From NCBI GenBank assembly GCA_036522155.1, contig DATDGI010000072.1, positions 12,159 to 76,158 of the forward strand: a stretch of 64,000 nucleotides of DNA, written 5' to 3'. Source of the DNA: UBA9676 sp036522155 (GTDB lineage: Bacteria; Actinomycetota; Actinomycetes; Streptosporangiales; Streptosporangiaceae). Positions 16,613 to 25,723 of this stretch are shown one piece after another; the first letter of the stretch is position 1; each line of letters begins with the position of its first letter. Below the pieces are notes generated by a model, which saw only the letters and a list, made by a program, of their open reading frames with translations, made no database searches and had not been told where the DNA came from. The position numbers and the translations under genes were made by a program.

Positions 16613-17728
16613 ATGGCCCGGCGGCGGGCGGCGCTGGCCGGCCTGCTGCACGAGCACGGCGCCAGCCACGCGCTCGTCTACGGCTTCGAACGGTCCGGGA
16701 CGGCCGTTCCCTGGCTCACCGGCTGGCCGGTGACCCGCGAGGCAGCGCTGCTGTTCACCCCGGGCGAGCGGGATCTGCTGTTCGTCAGCTTCAACAACCA
16801 CGTGCCCAACGCCCGCCGGCTCGCCCCCGATGCCGAGGTCAGGCCGGGGAACGGTTCCGCGCTCGACGCGGCGCTGGCCGTCATCGCCGACCGCATGGGC
16901 GCGGCCGGCCGGCTGGGCATCATCGGGCCGGTGCCCGCCCGGGCCAGCGCCCGGCTGGCCGCCGCGGCGGGCGAGACCGTGTTCCTCGACGCCGGCTACA
17001 CCAGTCTGCGGCTGGTCAAGTCGGCCGAGGAGATCACCTGGCTGCGGCACGGGGCGGCGATGTCCGACGCCGCGGTGGCGGCGCTGGTGGCCGCCGCCCG
17101 GCCGGGCCTGTCCGAAGCCGAATGCTGCGCCAGCCTGGAGAGCGCCTACATCGCCGCCGGCGGTCTCACCCACATCCACTACCTGGGCGTGACCGCCATG
17201 GCCGAGCCGGTCCTGTGCGTGCCCGCGCAGTGGCCGTCGGCCCGCAGGCTCCGCGCCGGGGACGTGCTCACCTGCGAGGTCAGCGCCGCCTACCAGGGTT
17301 ATCCGGGCCAGTTGCTGCGCACCTTCACCATCGCCGCCGAGGCCAGCCCGCTGTACACCGAACTGCACGAGGTGGCGGAGGCGGCGTTCGGCGCGATCGC
17401 GGGCCGGCTGCGGCCCGGGGCCAGCGCCGCGGAGCTGTCGTCCGCCGCAGCGGACGTCATTCTCGGCGCCGGGTACACGATTTACGACGACCTGCTGCAT
17501 GGCTACGGCGGCGGTTACCTGCCGCCGGTGATCTCCCGGGCACATCTGGAGACCCGCCGCGCTCCCGACGTCACCTTCGTGCCCGGCATGACGGTCGTGA
17601 TCCAGCCGAACGTGATCACGCCGGACGAGCGGGCCGGGGTGCAGACCGGCGAACTGGTGCTGGTCACCGGGTCCGGCTGGGAATCGCTGCACTCCTACCC
17701 CAGGGGGATGTCCCGGATCGGGGACTGA
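16613..17728 (+). CDS. M24-family metallopeptidase (Xaa-Pro aminopeptidase/creatinase-like)
   Basis: The protein has an N-terminal creatinase-like domain (MARRRAALAGLLHEHGA, LVYGFERSG) and a C-terminal pita-bread domain. The C-terminal half contains SAEEITWLRHGAAMSDAAV, a central GDVLTCEVSAAYQGY and a late VIQPNVITPDERAGVQTGE. Two expected metal-ligand Asp positions are replaced or unclear (GDVLTCEVS where many enzymes have a D-x-D motif), so some members of this subfamily may be non-peptidase lyases or inactive. ATG 16613 is the first conventional start after the upstream stop, but the family usually begins a few residues earlier (VFSPGEM), so an upstream CTG near 16556 is possible. Confidence 0.78.
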   Translation: MARRRAALAGLLHEHGASHALVYGFERSGTAVPWLTGWPVTREAALLFTPGERDLLFVSFNNHVPNARRLAPDAEVRPGNGSALDAALAVIADRMGAAGRLGIIGPVPARASARLAAAAGETVFLDAGYTSLRLVKSAEEITWLRHGAAMSDAAVAALVAAARPGLSEAECCASLESAYIAAGGLTHIHYLGVTAMAEPVLCVPAQWPSARRLRAGDVLTCEVSAAYQGYPGQLLRTFTIAAEASPLYTELHEVAEAAFGAIAGRLRPGASAAELSSAAADVILGAGYTIYDDLLHGYGGGYLPPVISRAHLETRRAPDVTFVPGMTVVIQPNVITPDERAGVQTGELVLVTGSGWESLHSYPRGMSRIGD

Positions 17729-17782
17729 CCGGCCGTCCGTGGGATGCTCGTCCGGTCGTCTCACGTCGGCCAGGAGGCAAGC

Positions 17783-18637
17783 GTGCCGGTCTGGATCTGC
17801 GCGACCTGCGGCAACCACTACCCCGGCGCCGCATCCCCCCCGCGGGCCTGCGTCATCTGCGAGGACGAGCGGCAGTGGGTGCCGCCGGCCGGCCAGCGGT
17901 GGACCACGCTGGCCGAACTGAGCGCGGCCGGGCACCGCAGCGTCGTGCGGGAGATCGAGCCGGGCCTCACCGGCATCGGCGCGGACCCGCCGGTCGCGAT
18001 CGGCCAGCGGGGGCTGCTGGTCCACACGCCGGACGGGAACCTGCTCTGGGATCCGCCCGGGTTCATCGACGAGGCGGCGATGGCGGCGGTGCGCGAGGCC
18101 GGGGGTCTGCACGCGGTCACCGCCAGCCATCCGCACTTCTACGGGGCCATGGTGGAGTGGAGCCACGCATTCGGCGCGAGCATCCTGCTGGCCGAGGCGG
18201 ATGCCCACTGGCTCACCCGGCCCGACCCCGCCGTCCGGACCTGGGCGGGAACCCTGCCCGTGCTGCCCGGTGTCACGCTGGTGCAGTGCGGGGGGCACTT
18301 CCCGGGCAGCGCGTGCGCGCACTGGGCGGCCGGGGCCGGCGGGGCGGGGGCGCTGTTCACCGGGGACACGATCTTCGTCACCCCGGGCGAGGACCGGGTC
18401 ACGTTCGTGTGGAGCGCCCCGAACCGGCTGCCGCTGTCAGAACCGGCGGTCCGGGGCGTGGCCGAGGCGGTGCAGCCGTACCCGTTCGACCGGATCTACG
18501 GCGGCTGGTGGACGCCGGTCCTGCGCGCCGGCGCGAAGCGGGTGCTGGCGGCCTCGGCCGAGCGCTACATCTACTTCCTGCGCGGGGACCCTCCCGGCTT
18601 CCTGCACAGAGACCCTCCGGGCCCGGCAGTTGGGTAA
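17783..18637 (+). CDS. Rubredoxin-like zinc ribbon fused to MBL-fold hydrolase
   Basis: The first 35 residues form a two-Cys-pair knuckle (WICATCGNHYPG, then RACVICEDERQWVP) of rubredoxin type. The remaining 250 residues look like a metallo-beta-lactamase fold with the stretch VTASHPHFYGAMVEWSHAFG, then CGGHFPGSA and LFTGDTIFVTPGEDR. The canonical HxHxDH motif is degenerate (SHPHFYG), with the His and Asp ligands shifted, as in other family members annotated only as MBL-fold hydrolases. GTG 17783 has a perfect AGGAGG at 17772-17777. It lies 54 bases after the M24 peptidase stop and may share its transcript. Substrate unknown. Confidence 0.82.
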   Translation: MPVWICATCGNHYPGAASPPRACVICEDERQWVPPAGQRWTTLAELSAAGHRSVVREIEPGLTGIGADPPVAIGQRGLLVHTPDGNLLWDPPGFIDEAAMAAVREAGGLHAVTASHPHFYGAMVEWSHAFGASILLAEADAHWLTRPDPAVRTWAGTLPVLPGVTLVQCGGHFPGSACAHWAAGAGGAGALFTGDTIFVTPGEDRVTFVWSAPNRLPLSEPAVRGVAEAVQPYPFDRIYGGWWTPVLRAGAKRVLAASAERYIYFLRGDPPGFLHRDPPGPAVG

Positions 18638-18716
18638 ACGTAGCGGAAACGGTAGGCTCGCGCGCGGACGATCATCGAGTCCGGGCACGTCCGGGCGGCG
18701 GGTAGGGGCGGTTCCC

Positions 18717-19580
18717 ATGCGGCGGATCCTGATTGCGGCAATGGCGGCGGCGGTCGGCACTGGACTGGTCGCCTGTGGCACGAGCAGCTCGTCGGGCAGC
18801 ACGCCGGCCAGTACCGGCGCGGCCGCTGCCTGTTCCCAGACGGGCATCCAGAAGGACCTGTACACCAAGGGCGTGCTCACCGTGGCGACCGACAACCCGG
18901 TGTTCACGCCGTGGTTCGTCAATAACAAGCCCACCAACGGCCAGGGTTACGAGAGCTCGGTCGCCTACGCGATCGCCGCCCAGCTCGGCTTCAAGCACTC
19001 CCAGGTCAAGTGGGTCACCGAGCCGTTCACCAGTTCGTACGCGCCCGGGCCGAAGAAGTTCGACTTCGACATCAACGAGATCTCCTACACCGCGCAGCGG
19101 GCGCAGGCGGTCACGTTCTCCAGCAGCTACTACGACGTGCAGCAGGCCATCGTGGCGCTCAAGGGCTCGGCCATCGTCACCCACCACACCGCGGCCGAGC
19201 TGAAGAGCTACCTGTACGGCGACCAGGTTGGCACCACCGGCCTCACCTTCATCACCAACAAGATCCAGCCGACCGCCCAGCCCAAGGTGTTCGACACCCT
19301 CAGCGAGGTGTCGGCGGCCCTGGAGGCGCACCGGATCACCGCGCTGGTCACCGACACCCCGACCGCGCAGTACATGGCGTCCGCGCAGCTCAAGGGCGCG
19401 GTCCTGGTCGCACAGTTCCCCTCCACCGGGGAGCACTACGGGCTGCTGTTCCACCTGGGTAACCCGCTGGTGACCTGCGTCAACCACGCGATCGCCACGC
19501 TGAAGAGCAACGGTACGCTGGCCGCGCTGCAGAAGAAGTACCTGCAGATCTACCTCACCTTCCCGACCATCCAGCCCTAG
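18717..19580 (+). CDS. Polar amino acid ABC transporter substrate-binding lipoprotein
   Basis: This 287-residue protein has a lipoprotein signal peptide with lipobox LVAC and modified Cys20, followed by a low-complexity Ser/Thr linker. The mature part is a type 2 periplasmic binding fold of the amino acid family (KGVLTVATDNPVFTPWF, the segment FDFDINEISYTAQRAQAVTF, and ALVTDTPTAQYM). It would sit on the outer face of the membrane and deliver a polar amino acid or small organic acid to the permease encoded 24 bases downstream. The start at 18717 gives the complete signal peptide. The substrate cannot be assigned from sequence. Confidence 0.9.
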   Translation: MRRILIAAMAAAVGTGLVACGTSSSSGSTPASTGAAAACSQTGIQKDLYTKGVLTVATDNPVFTPWFVNNKPTNGQGYESSVAYAIAAQLGFKHSQVKWVTEPFTSSYAPGPKKFDFDINEISYTAQRAQAVTFSSSYYDVQQAIVALKGSAIVTHHTAAELKSYLYGDQVGTTGLTFITNKIQPTAQPKVFDTLSEVSAALEAHRITALVTDTPTAQYMASAQLKGAVLVAQFPSTGEHYGLLFHLGNPLVTCVNHAIATLKSNGTLAALQKKYLQIYLTFPTIQP

Positions 19581-19604
19581 CCCCGGCCGCGAGCCGTCCG
19601 CCGC

Positions 19605-20558
19605 ATGGACGAGGACCAGCAGCCGGTCGATCCACTGGCCGGGTTCCCGGACCGGTCATCCCGGACGGTCGGCGGGATCTGGCAGCCACCCGGCTCGTTC
19701 GCGTCGGGCGGCCGCGGCTCGAAGCTGTTCAGCGCCGAAGGCCGCCGCGGCACGGTCATCTCGACCGTCAGCACGCTGGTCGTGCTCGGGGTGCTGGTGG
19801 CGATCTTCCTGCTCGCGCCCGGGGCCCGCGCGGTGGAGCACGCCTTCTTCAACCCGCAGGACATGTGGGCCTCGTTCATCGGCAACCCGCGCCAGGGCTA
19901 CTACTCGGTGGGCGCCGCCATCTGGCTCAACATCCGGATGTTCATCGTCGCCGAGATCCTCATCCTGGTGCTGGCGCTGGCCATCGCCCTGGTCCGGCAG
20001 TCCACCCACCCGGCGCTGTTCCCGATCCGTTTGCTCAGCACCGGCTACGTCGATTTCTTCCGCGGCGTGCCGCTGATCCTGGTGATCTTCGCGATCGGGC
20101 TGGGCGTGCCCGCGCTCAACCTGCCGGTGGTGTCGAGCCAGTCCGACGCCGTGTACGGGGTCACCGCGCTGGTGGTGTCCTATTCCGCTTACGTGTCTGA
20201 GGTCTACCGGGCAGGCCTGAACTCGGTGCACCAGAGCCAGGTCGCGGCGGCCCGCTCGCTCGGGCTGCCCCAGCGGACGGCGCTGCGCTACGTGATCCTG
20301 CCGCAGGCGGTGCGGAACATCATCCCGCCGCTGCTGAACGACTTCATCAGCCTGCAGAAGGACACCGCGCTGGTCGGCATTCTCGGCACGATCGAGGCGA
20401 ACAAGGCGGCCGACATCTACAGCGAGCAGGTGTTCAACTTCTCCAGCTTCACCGTCGCCGCGATCTTGTTCCTGATCCTCACCATCCCGCTGGCCCGGTT
20501 CACCGACCGGCTGATCGAGCGCGACCGCAGCCGCCGCCTCGCCGGGGCGGCCCGGTGA
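19605..20558 (+). CDS. Amino acid ABC transporter permease (HisM/GlnP type)
   Basis: This 317-residue inner-membrane subunit has an N-terminal cytoplasmic extension of about 50 residues and six or so membrane helices. The EAA loop reads VAAARSLGLPQRTALRYVIL followed by PQAVRNIIPPLLNDFISL, and the segment STGYVDFFRGVPLILVIFAI is typical of polar amino acid permeases. It lies between the binding protein and the ATPase; the stop overlaps the GTG of the ATPase by four bases, so the three genes form one operon. Confidence 0.93.
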   Translation: MDEDQQPVDPLAGFPDRSSRTVGGIWQPPGSFASGGRGSKLFSAEGRRGTVISTVSTLVVLGVLVAIFLLAPGARAVEHAFFNPQDMWASFIGNPRQGYYSVGAAIWLNIRMFIVAEILILVLALAIALVRQSTHPALFPIRLLSTGYVDFFRGVPLILVIFAIGLGVPALNLPVVSSQSDAVYGVTALVVSYSAYVSEVYRAGLNSVHQSQVAAARSLGLPQRTALRYVILPQAVRNIIPPLLNDFISLQKDTALVGILGTIEANKAADIYSEQVFNFSSFTVAAILFLILTIPLARFTDRLIERDRSRRLAGAAR

Positions 20559-21358
20559 GCGCCGGCCCGGGCGGCCAGGCGGGGCCGGAGCCCGGCCCGG
20601 CGGTGGCACCGGGCGGCGAGGCCATCCGGATCGAGGGGCTGCGCAAGTCCTTCGGCGACAACGAGGTGCTCAAGGGCATCGACCTGGCGGTCGGCTCGCA
20701 CGAGGTGGTGTGCCTGATCGGGGCGTCCGGATCCGGCAAGTCCACGCTGCTGCGCTGCATCAACCTGCTGGAGCCGATCAACGGCGGCACCGTCTGGCTG
20801 TGGGGCAGCCGGATCACCGGCCCGGGCATCGACCACAATCTGGTGCGCCGGCACATCGGGATCGTGTTCCAGTCGTTCAACCTGTTCCCGCACATGACCG
20901 TGCTGCGGAACGTGACGCTGGCGCCGTCGAAGGTGCTGGGCACGCCGCCTGCCCAGGCCGCGGAGGAGGCCCGGGCGCTGCTCCTCCGCTTCGGCCTGCT
21001 CGACAAGGCCGGCGACTACCCCGACCGGCTGTCCGGCGGGCAGCAGCAGCGGGTCGCGATCGTCCGGGCGCTGGCCATGAAACCGCAGATCATGCTGCTG
21101 GACGAGGTCACCAGCGCGCTCGACCCGGAACTGGTGGCCGAGGTGCTTGACGTCATCAGGGAACTCGCGGCCGGCGGCATGACCATGCTGATCGCCACGC
21201 ACGAGATGGGGTTCGCCCGGGACATCGCCCGCCGGGTGTGTTTCCTGGAAGAGGGGCGGATCATCGAGGACGCGCCCCCGGGCGAGCTGTTCAGCAACCC
21301 GCGGGACGAGCGGACGCAGCGCTTCCTGCGCCGCATTGTGGACGCCGGCCGGCTGTGA
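20555..21358 (+). CDS. Amino acid ABC transporter ATP-binding protein
   Basis: This 267-residue ATPase has Walker A GASGSGKST, the Q-loop region GIVFQSFNLFPHMTV, signature LSGGQQQR, Walker B IMLLDEVTSALD and switch His (IATHEMGFARD). It starts with GTG 20555, overlapping the permease stop. The first 20 residues are a disordered Gly/Pro/Ala extension. The sequence closely resembles GlnQ/HisP-class subunits, so it energises the adjacent permease. Confidence 0.95.
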   Translation: MSAGPGGQAGPEPGPAVAPGGEAIRIEGLRKSFGDNEVLKGIDLAVGSHEVVCLIGASGSGKSTLLRCINLLEPINGGTVWLWGSRITGPGIDHNLVRRHIGIVFQSFNLFPHMTVLRNVTLAPSKVLGTPPAQAAEEARALLLRFGLLDKAGDYPDRLSGGQQQRVAIVRALAMKPQIMLLDEVTSALDPELVAEVLDVIRELAAGGMTMLIATHEMGFARDIARRVCFLEEGRIIEDAPPGELFSNPRDERTQRFLRRIVDAGRL

Positions 21359-21454
21359 GGGCCGGCGGGGTGCCGGGGGCAACCGCGACGGCGGGTTACT
21401 GTGACTGCGGGCGGACGGGCGGCGAGGTGATGTCAATCGGGACCGGCGGGAGGA

Positions 21455-23173
21455 ATGGCAGACAGGCCTGACCGGGGAGCCGGGTTCCTGGCGCATCGCG
21501 GGCTGATCGCGGTCGCCACCGGGGCCGCGCTGGCCGAGGCGGGCCTGCTGATCGTGGTCGCGCCGGCCGCCCGCGCGCTGGCACCGCAGGTCACCGCGTT
21601 GCCGCCGCTCGCGGTGTTCCACGATCTGCGCTGGCTGTACGGGGTGCCGCCGTCCTGGCCGGGCTTCGTGCTGGTGCTCACCGGCCTGCTGCTGGCCCGG
21701 TCCGCGCTCAACGCGGTCCTGGTCTGGCTGGCCTGGCCGCGCGGGTCAGCCCGGCCATCGCCGCTGGCCGCCTGGCGGTACGCGCTCGGCTTCACGGTCT
21801 TCGCCTGCCTGCTGCTGTCCCCACTGGTCAGCCTGACGGTCGGGCTGGCGATCCTGCCGTTCTCCTGGCCGTTCCTGGCCACCATGGCGGTCATGCTGAT
21901 GATCGCGCTGCCGCTGAGCCACGGCGGGGTGGCAGGCAGCTGGTGGCGGATGCTGCCGCCGCCGGTGGCGGCGAGTTGGCTGCTCACCGACGTCGCGGTG
22001 CTGTCCGTCGCGGCCGCTGCCATTGACCGCCTGCCTGCCACCGGCGCGCTGGCGGTCACCACCCTGGCCGGGCTGGTCAATGCGCGCGCCTGGTTCGGGC
22101 TGACCACAGCCTGCGTCGCCCGCGCCCACCGCCAGCCAGCGCCGCGGCCGCAGCGGCTGGCCGGGCGGTTGCTGGCCTGGCCGGCCAGAATCCCGGCCGT
22201 GCCGGTCGCCACCCTCGCCGCGATCACCGTCGTGACCGTGGCGATCAGGCTCACCTTCCTGGCTAACGCCCCGGTGCCGCAGGCGGCCCATAGCCACGCG
22301 GGGACGGCGCTAGCCGGGGTGAGCAAGATGAGCCAACCGGGACGGGGACATGCGCCCACCCAGCGCTGGCGTCAGCCGCCGGTGCTGGAGGTGCCCGGCT
22401 TCGGCTCACACTGCTGCGCCGGCCCGCAGTGCTGTGGCTACGGCCGGCCACTGGCCCAGGTCATGCCGGGCACGCTGGTGCAGTCGTTCTCCTACCGCGG
22501 GCTGGACCGGGCGGGCAACCCGCTCCCCTACGGGGTCACGGCCAGCAACCTGCCGCTGCCGGTGCTGGGGGACCGCATCGCCGCCCAGGTGTGGCGGCTG
22601 TACGCCCGGACCGGACGGCGGGTGGACGTGGTCGCCGAGAGCGAGGGTTCGCTCGGCGTGTACGCGATGCTGGCCCAGCACCCGGGCGTGCCGGTCGCCG
22701 CCGTCGTCCTGCTGAGCCCGATCGTCGCACCCGGGCAGGTGGGCTATCCGGTCGGCGGCTCGTCCCTGGTGCCCGGCAGCGAGCTCCGGGCCGTGGTCTG
22801 GTTCGTGGGCGGGCTGTCGCCGTTCGGCACCTCGGGCGCGCAGACGCTGATCAGCTCGGTCAGCCGGGTCGGCGCCCGGTTCGCGGCCGCGGCCACCCGG
22901 CACCCGCGGCTGCCCTGGCTGGAACTGGTCCCGCTGGCGGACGCGGTCACCCTGCCGGCCTGCCGCCTGCCGCCCGACGTGCTGGTCGTACCCGCCCTCC
23001 ACGGCCAACTGCTCAGCGACCCGCTGGCGTTGCGCATCGTCAGGGAGTTCCTGACGCATCAGCGGGTCAGCCGGACCAGTGCCCTCCGGGCCACGGCTGA
23101 GTTCGTGGCCGCCGCTGCGAGCGCCTGGCGGCTCCCGCAGCCGACGACCCCGTCGCCGCCCTGCCAGCGGTGA
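21455..23173 (+). CDS. Membrane-anchored alpha/beta hydrolase
   Basis: The first 270 residues of this 572-residue protein contain about seven hydrophobic segments (for example VALAE-type helices at 20-40, 70-90, 108-130 and 135-150). The C-terminal half, outside or at the membrane surface, has a lipase-like segment VLEVPGFGSHCCAGPQCCGY and the nucleophile elbow AESEGS, a variant of GxSxG with Ser as probable nucleophile. A later acidic turn (ELVPLADAVTLP) and a terminal His (VPALHGQLL) fit an Asp/His triad. Four Cys in the HCCAGPQCCG cluster are unusual and could form disulfides. No substrate is evident. It starts with ATG 21455 after GGGAGGA, 96 bases after the ABC operon. Confidence 0.68.
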   Translation: MADRPDRGAGFLAHRGLIAVATGAALAEAGLLIVVAPAARALAPQVTALPPLAVFHDLRWLYGVPPSWPGFVLVLTGLLLARSALNAVLVWLAWPRGSARPSPLAAWRYALGFTVFACLLLSPLVSLTVGLAILPFSWPFLATMAVMLMIALPLSHGGVAGSWWRMLPPPVAASWLLTDVAVLSVAAAAIDRLPATGALAVTTLAGLVNARAWFGLTTACVARAHRQPAPRPQRLAGRLLAWPARIPAVPVATLAAITVVTVAIRLTFLANAPVPQAAHSHAGTALAGVSKMSQPGRGHAPTQRWRQPPVLEVPGFGSHCCAGPQCCGYGRPLAQVMPGTLVQSFSYRGLDRAGNPLPYGVTASNLPLPVLGDRIAAQVWRLYARTGRRVDVVAESEGSLGVYAMLAQHPGVPVAAVVLLSPIVAPGQVGYPVGGSSLVPGSELRAVVWFVGGLSPFGTSGAQTLISSVSRVGARFAAAATRHPRLPWLELVPLADAVTLPACRLPPDVLVVPALHGQLLSDPLALRIVREFLTHQRVSRTSALRATAEFVAAAASAWRLPQPTTPSPPCQR

Positions 23174-23227
23174 CGGTCGCCGCGGGCCGGAACGCGCCCG
23201 CCCAGCGGCGACGGGCAACCCGGCCGG

Positions 23228-23578
23228 TCAGTTGCGGGTCAGCGGGACCAGCCCGGAGCCGTGGCAGCGTTCGCACAGCACGGCCACGCACGGGATGCCC
23301 CCGGTGACCCAGGCGGTGACCGCCGCGGCCGGCCCGCCGCAGAGCACGCAGGCGGTGGGCTCACCGGTCGCGGTGACGAGGTGGCCCGTGCAGGCCGCAC
23401 AGCCCAGCACGCCGGCCGGCAGATAGCAGAACGCGGGCTGGTCCGGATGCGGGCAGCGCACGAACAGCCCGGCGGCCAACCTCCGGGCGGTGGCGTCCTG
23501 AAGCTGGCCAACGGGTGAGCCGGTGAGCGGGAAGCCGCCGTACCCGCGCACACCGGAGAGTTCGTCGATGGTGGTCAC
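23228..23578 (-). CDS. Small Cys-rich (zinc-ribbon-like) protein
   Basis: This 116-residue protein contains ten cysteines, several in CxxC pairs: CAAC, CVLC, and CERC, with single Cys around. The order suggests two treble-clef or zinc-ribbon knuckles (GVLGCAACTGH, ACVLCGG, VLCERCHGSGL). The last motif resembles the DnaJ-type CxxCxGxG repeat. No enzyme motif is seen. It is convergent with the alpha/beta hydrolase gene, whose stop is 54 bases away. The function is unknown; a role as metal-binding or redox adaptor is only a guess. Confidence 0.6.
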   Translation of the reverse strand: MTTIDELSGVRGYGGFPLTGSPVGQLQDATARRLAAGLFVRCPHPDQPAFCYLPAGVLGCAACTGHLVTATGEPTACVLCGGPAAAVTAWVTGGIPCVAVLCERCHGSGLVPLTRN

Positions 23579-23676
23579 CTCGGGGAAGGGGGACCGCCCA
23601 CCCTGAAGTGGACGGTGACCTGCGGGAACTCACGAAAATACCGTAAATCCGGCGCCCGGATGGCGCTTTCGGAGCG

Positions 23677-24582
23677 TTAGCCCGCCGGTGGCCCCGGCAT
23701 CACCGGCGGCCCCTGGCGCACCCGGGTGAGCGCGTCGGCCGGGCTGCCCCGCCACCAGCCGAGCGCCTCGACCCACCAGGTCAGGCCAGCGGATACATAA
23801 CGGCTGACGTGTCCACCGCCGCGATCGGCCGCCGAGCCGTCGGTGCGGCCCTCCAGCGCGACGTCGAACGGCCCGGCCGCCGTCCGGTGCGCCAGCGTGT
23901 AGCCGACGGCCGCGCGCAGTTCGCCGGGCGGCATCGTCTCGCCGAGGCCATACCCGGTGTGGGTGGGCATGACGCCGTCCCACCGGGCGGCCCGGCGGAA
24001 CGGCGCCTGGTGGGGCCAGCGCCCGGCGCACCAGACCGGGATGCGTGGCTGCTGCACCGGCCGGGGCCGCATCGTGACGTCGTCGGCGGTCAGGTGCTGG
24101 CCGCGGAAGGTCACCGGCTGGCCGCGCCAGAGCAGGTCCAGGAGCTGCAGTGACTCGTCCAGCCGGGCAGCGCGCTCCCGTGGGCCGGCGGGCTCCCCGA
24201 ACGCGCTGAACTCAGTGGCCAGCGAGCCCAGGCCAGCGCCGACGATCAGGCGGCCCCCGGTCAGGTGATCGAGGGTGACCGTTTCCCGTGCCACCTTGGC
24301 CGCCCGGCGGCGCGCCAGCAGGCTGACCATGACGCCGATCCGGATCCGCTCGGTGCGGGCGGCCACCGCGCTGATCACCACGGTGGGGTCGGCGACGTGG
24401 CCATCCGGCTCGCGCCACAGCAGGTGATCCCAGATGAAGAAGCCGTCCCAGCCGCTGTCCTCGGCGGCCACGGCCAGATCCAGCAGCAGCCGGGGATCAC
24501 CGAACATGCCAACGTTGGGCGCCCCGATCGCGTAACGCGGCGGCGGGCTCAGCGCAGCTCCGCCCAGTGCCGCTCCTCCCAC
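23677..24582 (-). CDS. LLM-class flavin-dependent oxidoreductase
   Basis: This 301-residue protein shows the bacterial luciferase-like fold: YAIGAPNVGMFGDPRLLLDL, WDGFFIWDHLLW, TERIRIGVMVSLLARR, and LTGGRLIVGAGLG. Such enzymes use FMN or F420 for oxidation or monooxygenation of small molecules; in actinomycetes F420-dependent members are common. The GTG start at 24582 overlaps the end of the upstream gene by 34 bases. The protein lacks a clear Shine-Dalgarno there, so a non-ATG start nearer to the conserved YAIG segment is possible. The substrate is unknown. Confidence 0.85.
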   Translation of the reverse strand: MGGAALGGAALSPPPRYAIGAPNVGMFGDPRLLLDLAVAAEDSGWDGFFIWDHLLWREPDGHVADPTVVISAVAARTERIRIGVMVSLLARRRAAKVARETVTLDHLTGGRLIVGAGLGSLATEFSAFGEPAGPRERAARLDESLQLLDLLWRGQPVTFRGQHLTADDVTMRPRPVQQPRIPVWCAGRWPHQAPFRRAARWDGVMPTHTGYGLGETMPPGELRAAVGYTLAHRTAAGPFDVALEGRTDGSAADRGGGHVSRYVSAGLTWWVEALGWWRGSPADALTRVRQGPPVMPGPPAG

Positions 24583-25022
24583 CGGCCCTGATGGAACCTG
24601 AGGTCGAACCGTTCCAGTTCCTCGTCCTTGGCGCCAAAACCGGCGATCGATTCCAGCGTCGCGTCCCTGGGCAGGAGCAGTGAGGCGAACCGCACCTCCG
24701 GGATGTCGGGGCAGTCGTAGAGCGGCACGTCGGAGGCGGTCCCGTCGGCCAGCTTCAGCTCCAGCCGGCGCACCTTCGGGTCGACCCGCGCCAGCACCGC
24801 CCGCGGCCCCTCATCACCGCCGCCGGCGGTGACGTTGAGCAGATGCCCGGGCGGAAGCGGCGGGCCGATCCTGGCGCCGCCGTGCAGGATGCGGCCATCC
24901 GCGTCGGTGACCCGGATCATGCTGAACAGGTCGCCGTCCTCCGGCTCATGCCGCTTGGCCCAGACGACCCACGTCAGCCCGTCGCCGTGGGTCCCCTCGG
25001 CGACCACGTATCGACCACCCAT
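24549..25022 (-). CDS. Conserved hypothetical protein
   Basis: This 157-residue protein is of unknown function. It has no signal peptide or membrane helix, and it is rich in acidic and aromatic residues (TWVVWAKRHEPEDGDLFSM, FDLRFHQGRWEERHWAELR). The start ATG 25022 follows GGGAGACAA. The end of the gene overlaps the start of the LLM oxidoreductase gene, so the two are likely co-transcribed. I recognise no domain. Confidence 0.65.
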   Translation of the reverse strand: MGGRYVVAEGTHGDGLTWVVWAKRHEPEDGDLFSMIRVTDADGRILHGGARIGPPLPPGHLLNVTAGGGDEGPRAVLARVDPKVRRLELKLADGTASDVPLYDCPDIPEVRFASLLLPRDATLESIAGFGAKDEELERFDLRFHQGRWEERHWAELR

Positions 25023-25251
25023 TTGTCTCCCGCCCCAACGCGTGAGCCACTCCTGAACGCGTCAGCCTAACCGCCATAGACCCGAATTGACATTCCCTGG
25101 CCCGCGGCCCGGCCGGTGACCCGCAGCTTGACCCGGCAGCACTAGCCGCGGAGCGACGAAGGTGGTTAGTAACGGCTATGGGTTCATCACCCGCACGTGA
25201 CGTCCGGACTACCGGTTGGCCGCAGGCCAGCGGTGGGCCGATCATGGATGG

Positions 25252-25674
25252 GTGGCACTTGAGATCCAGGTCCGGGGGGCGGTGATCCCGCCTGAGGAAC
25301 TGTCCTGGCGTTTCTCCCGGTCATCCGGCCCGGGTGGGCAGTCGGTGAACACGACCGACAGCCGGGTGGAGGTTTCCTATGACCTGGCCGGCTCCGACGC
25401 GCTGGGCCCGGTGCTGAAGGAGCGGGCGTTGCGCGTGCTCGCTGACCGGCTGGTAGACGGGGTCATCACCGTGGCCGCCTCCGAGCACCGGTCGCAACTC
25501 CGTAACCGGGAGGCAGCGGCAGACCGGCTGGCGGCCCTGCTGGTCGCGGCCACCGCACCGCCGCGGCCACCGCGGCGTCCGACCAGGCCGAGCCGGGCGG
25601 CCAGGGAGCGTCGGCTGGCGGACAAGCAGCGCCGTTCGCAGATCAAGCGGCTGCGCCGTCCCGATCACGATTAG
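25252..25674 (+). CDS. arfB: Peptidyl-tRNA hydrolase ArfB-type release factor-like protein
   Basis: This 140-residue protein has the GGQ catalytic motif at residues 28-30 (SGPGGQSVNTTDSRVEV), flanked by a short N-terminal domain, and ends in a Lys/Arg-rich tail (KQRRSQIKRLRR). That arrangement is typical of ArfB (YaeJ), which releases peptides from ribosomes stalled at mRNA ends by inserting the basic tail into the empty mRNA channel. Start GTG 25252 gives MALEIQVRGAVIPPEEL, the usual beginning. It is divergent from the hypothetical protein at 24549-25022. Confidence 0.87.
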   Translation: MALEIQVRGAVIPPEELSWRFSRSSGPGGQSVNTTDSRVEVSYDLAGSDALGPVLKERALRVLADRLVDGVITVAASEHRSQLRNREAAADRLAALLVAATAPPRPPRRPTRPSRAARERRLADKQRRSQIKRLRRPDHD

Positions 25675-25723
25675 CGGCTGGCCGCTTGCCAGCCCGGAGT
25701 TCTGGCCGCCGGCCAGGCCGCAG

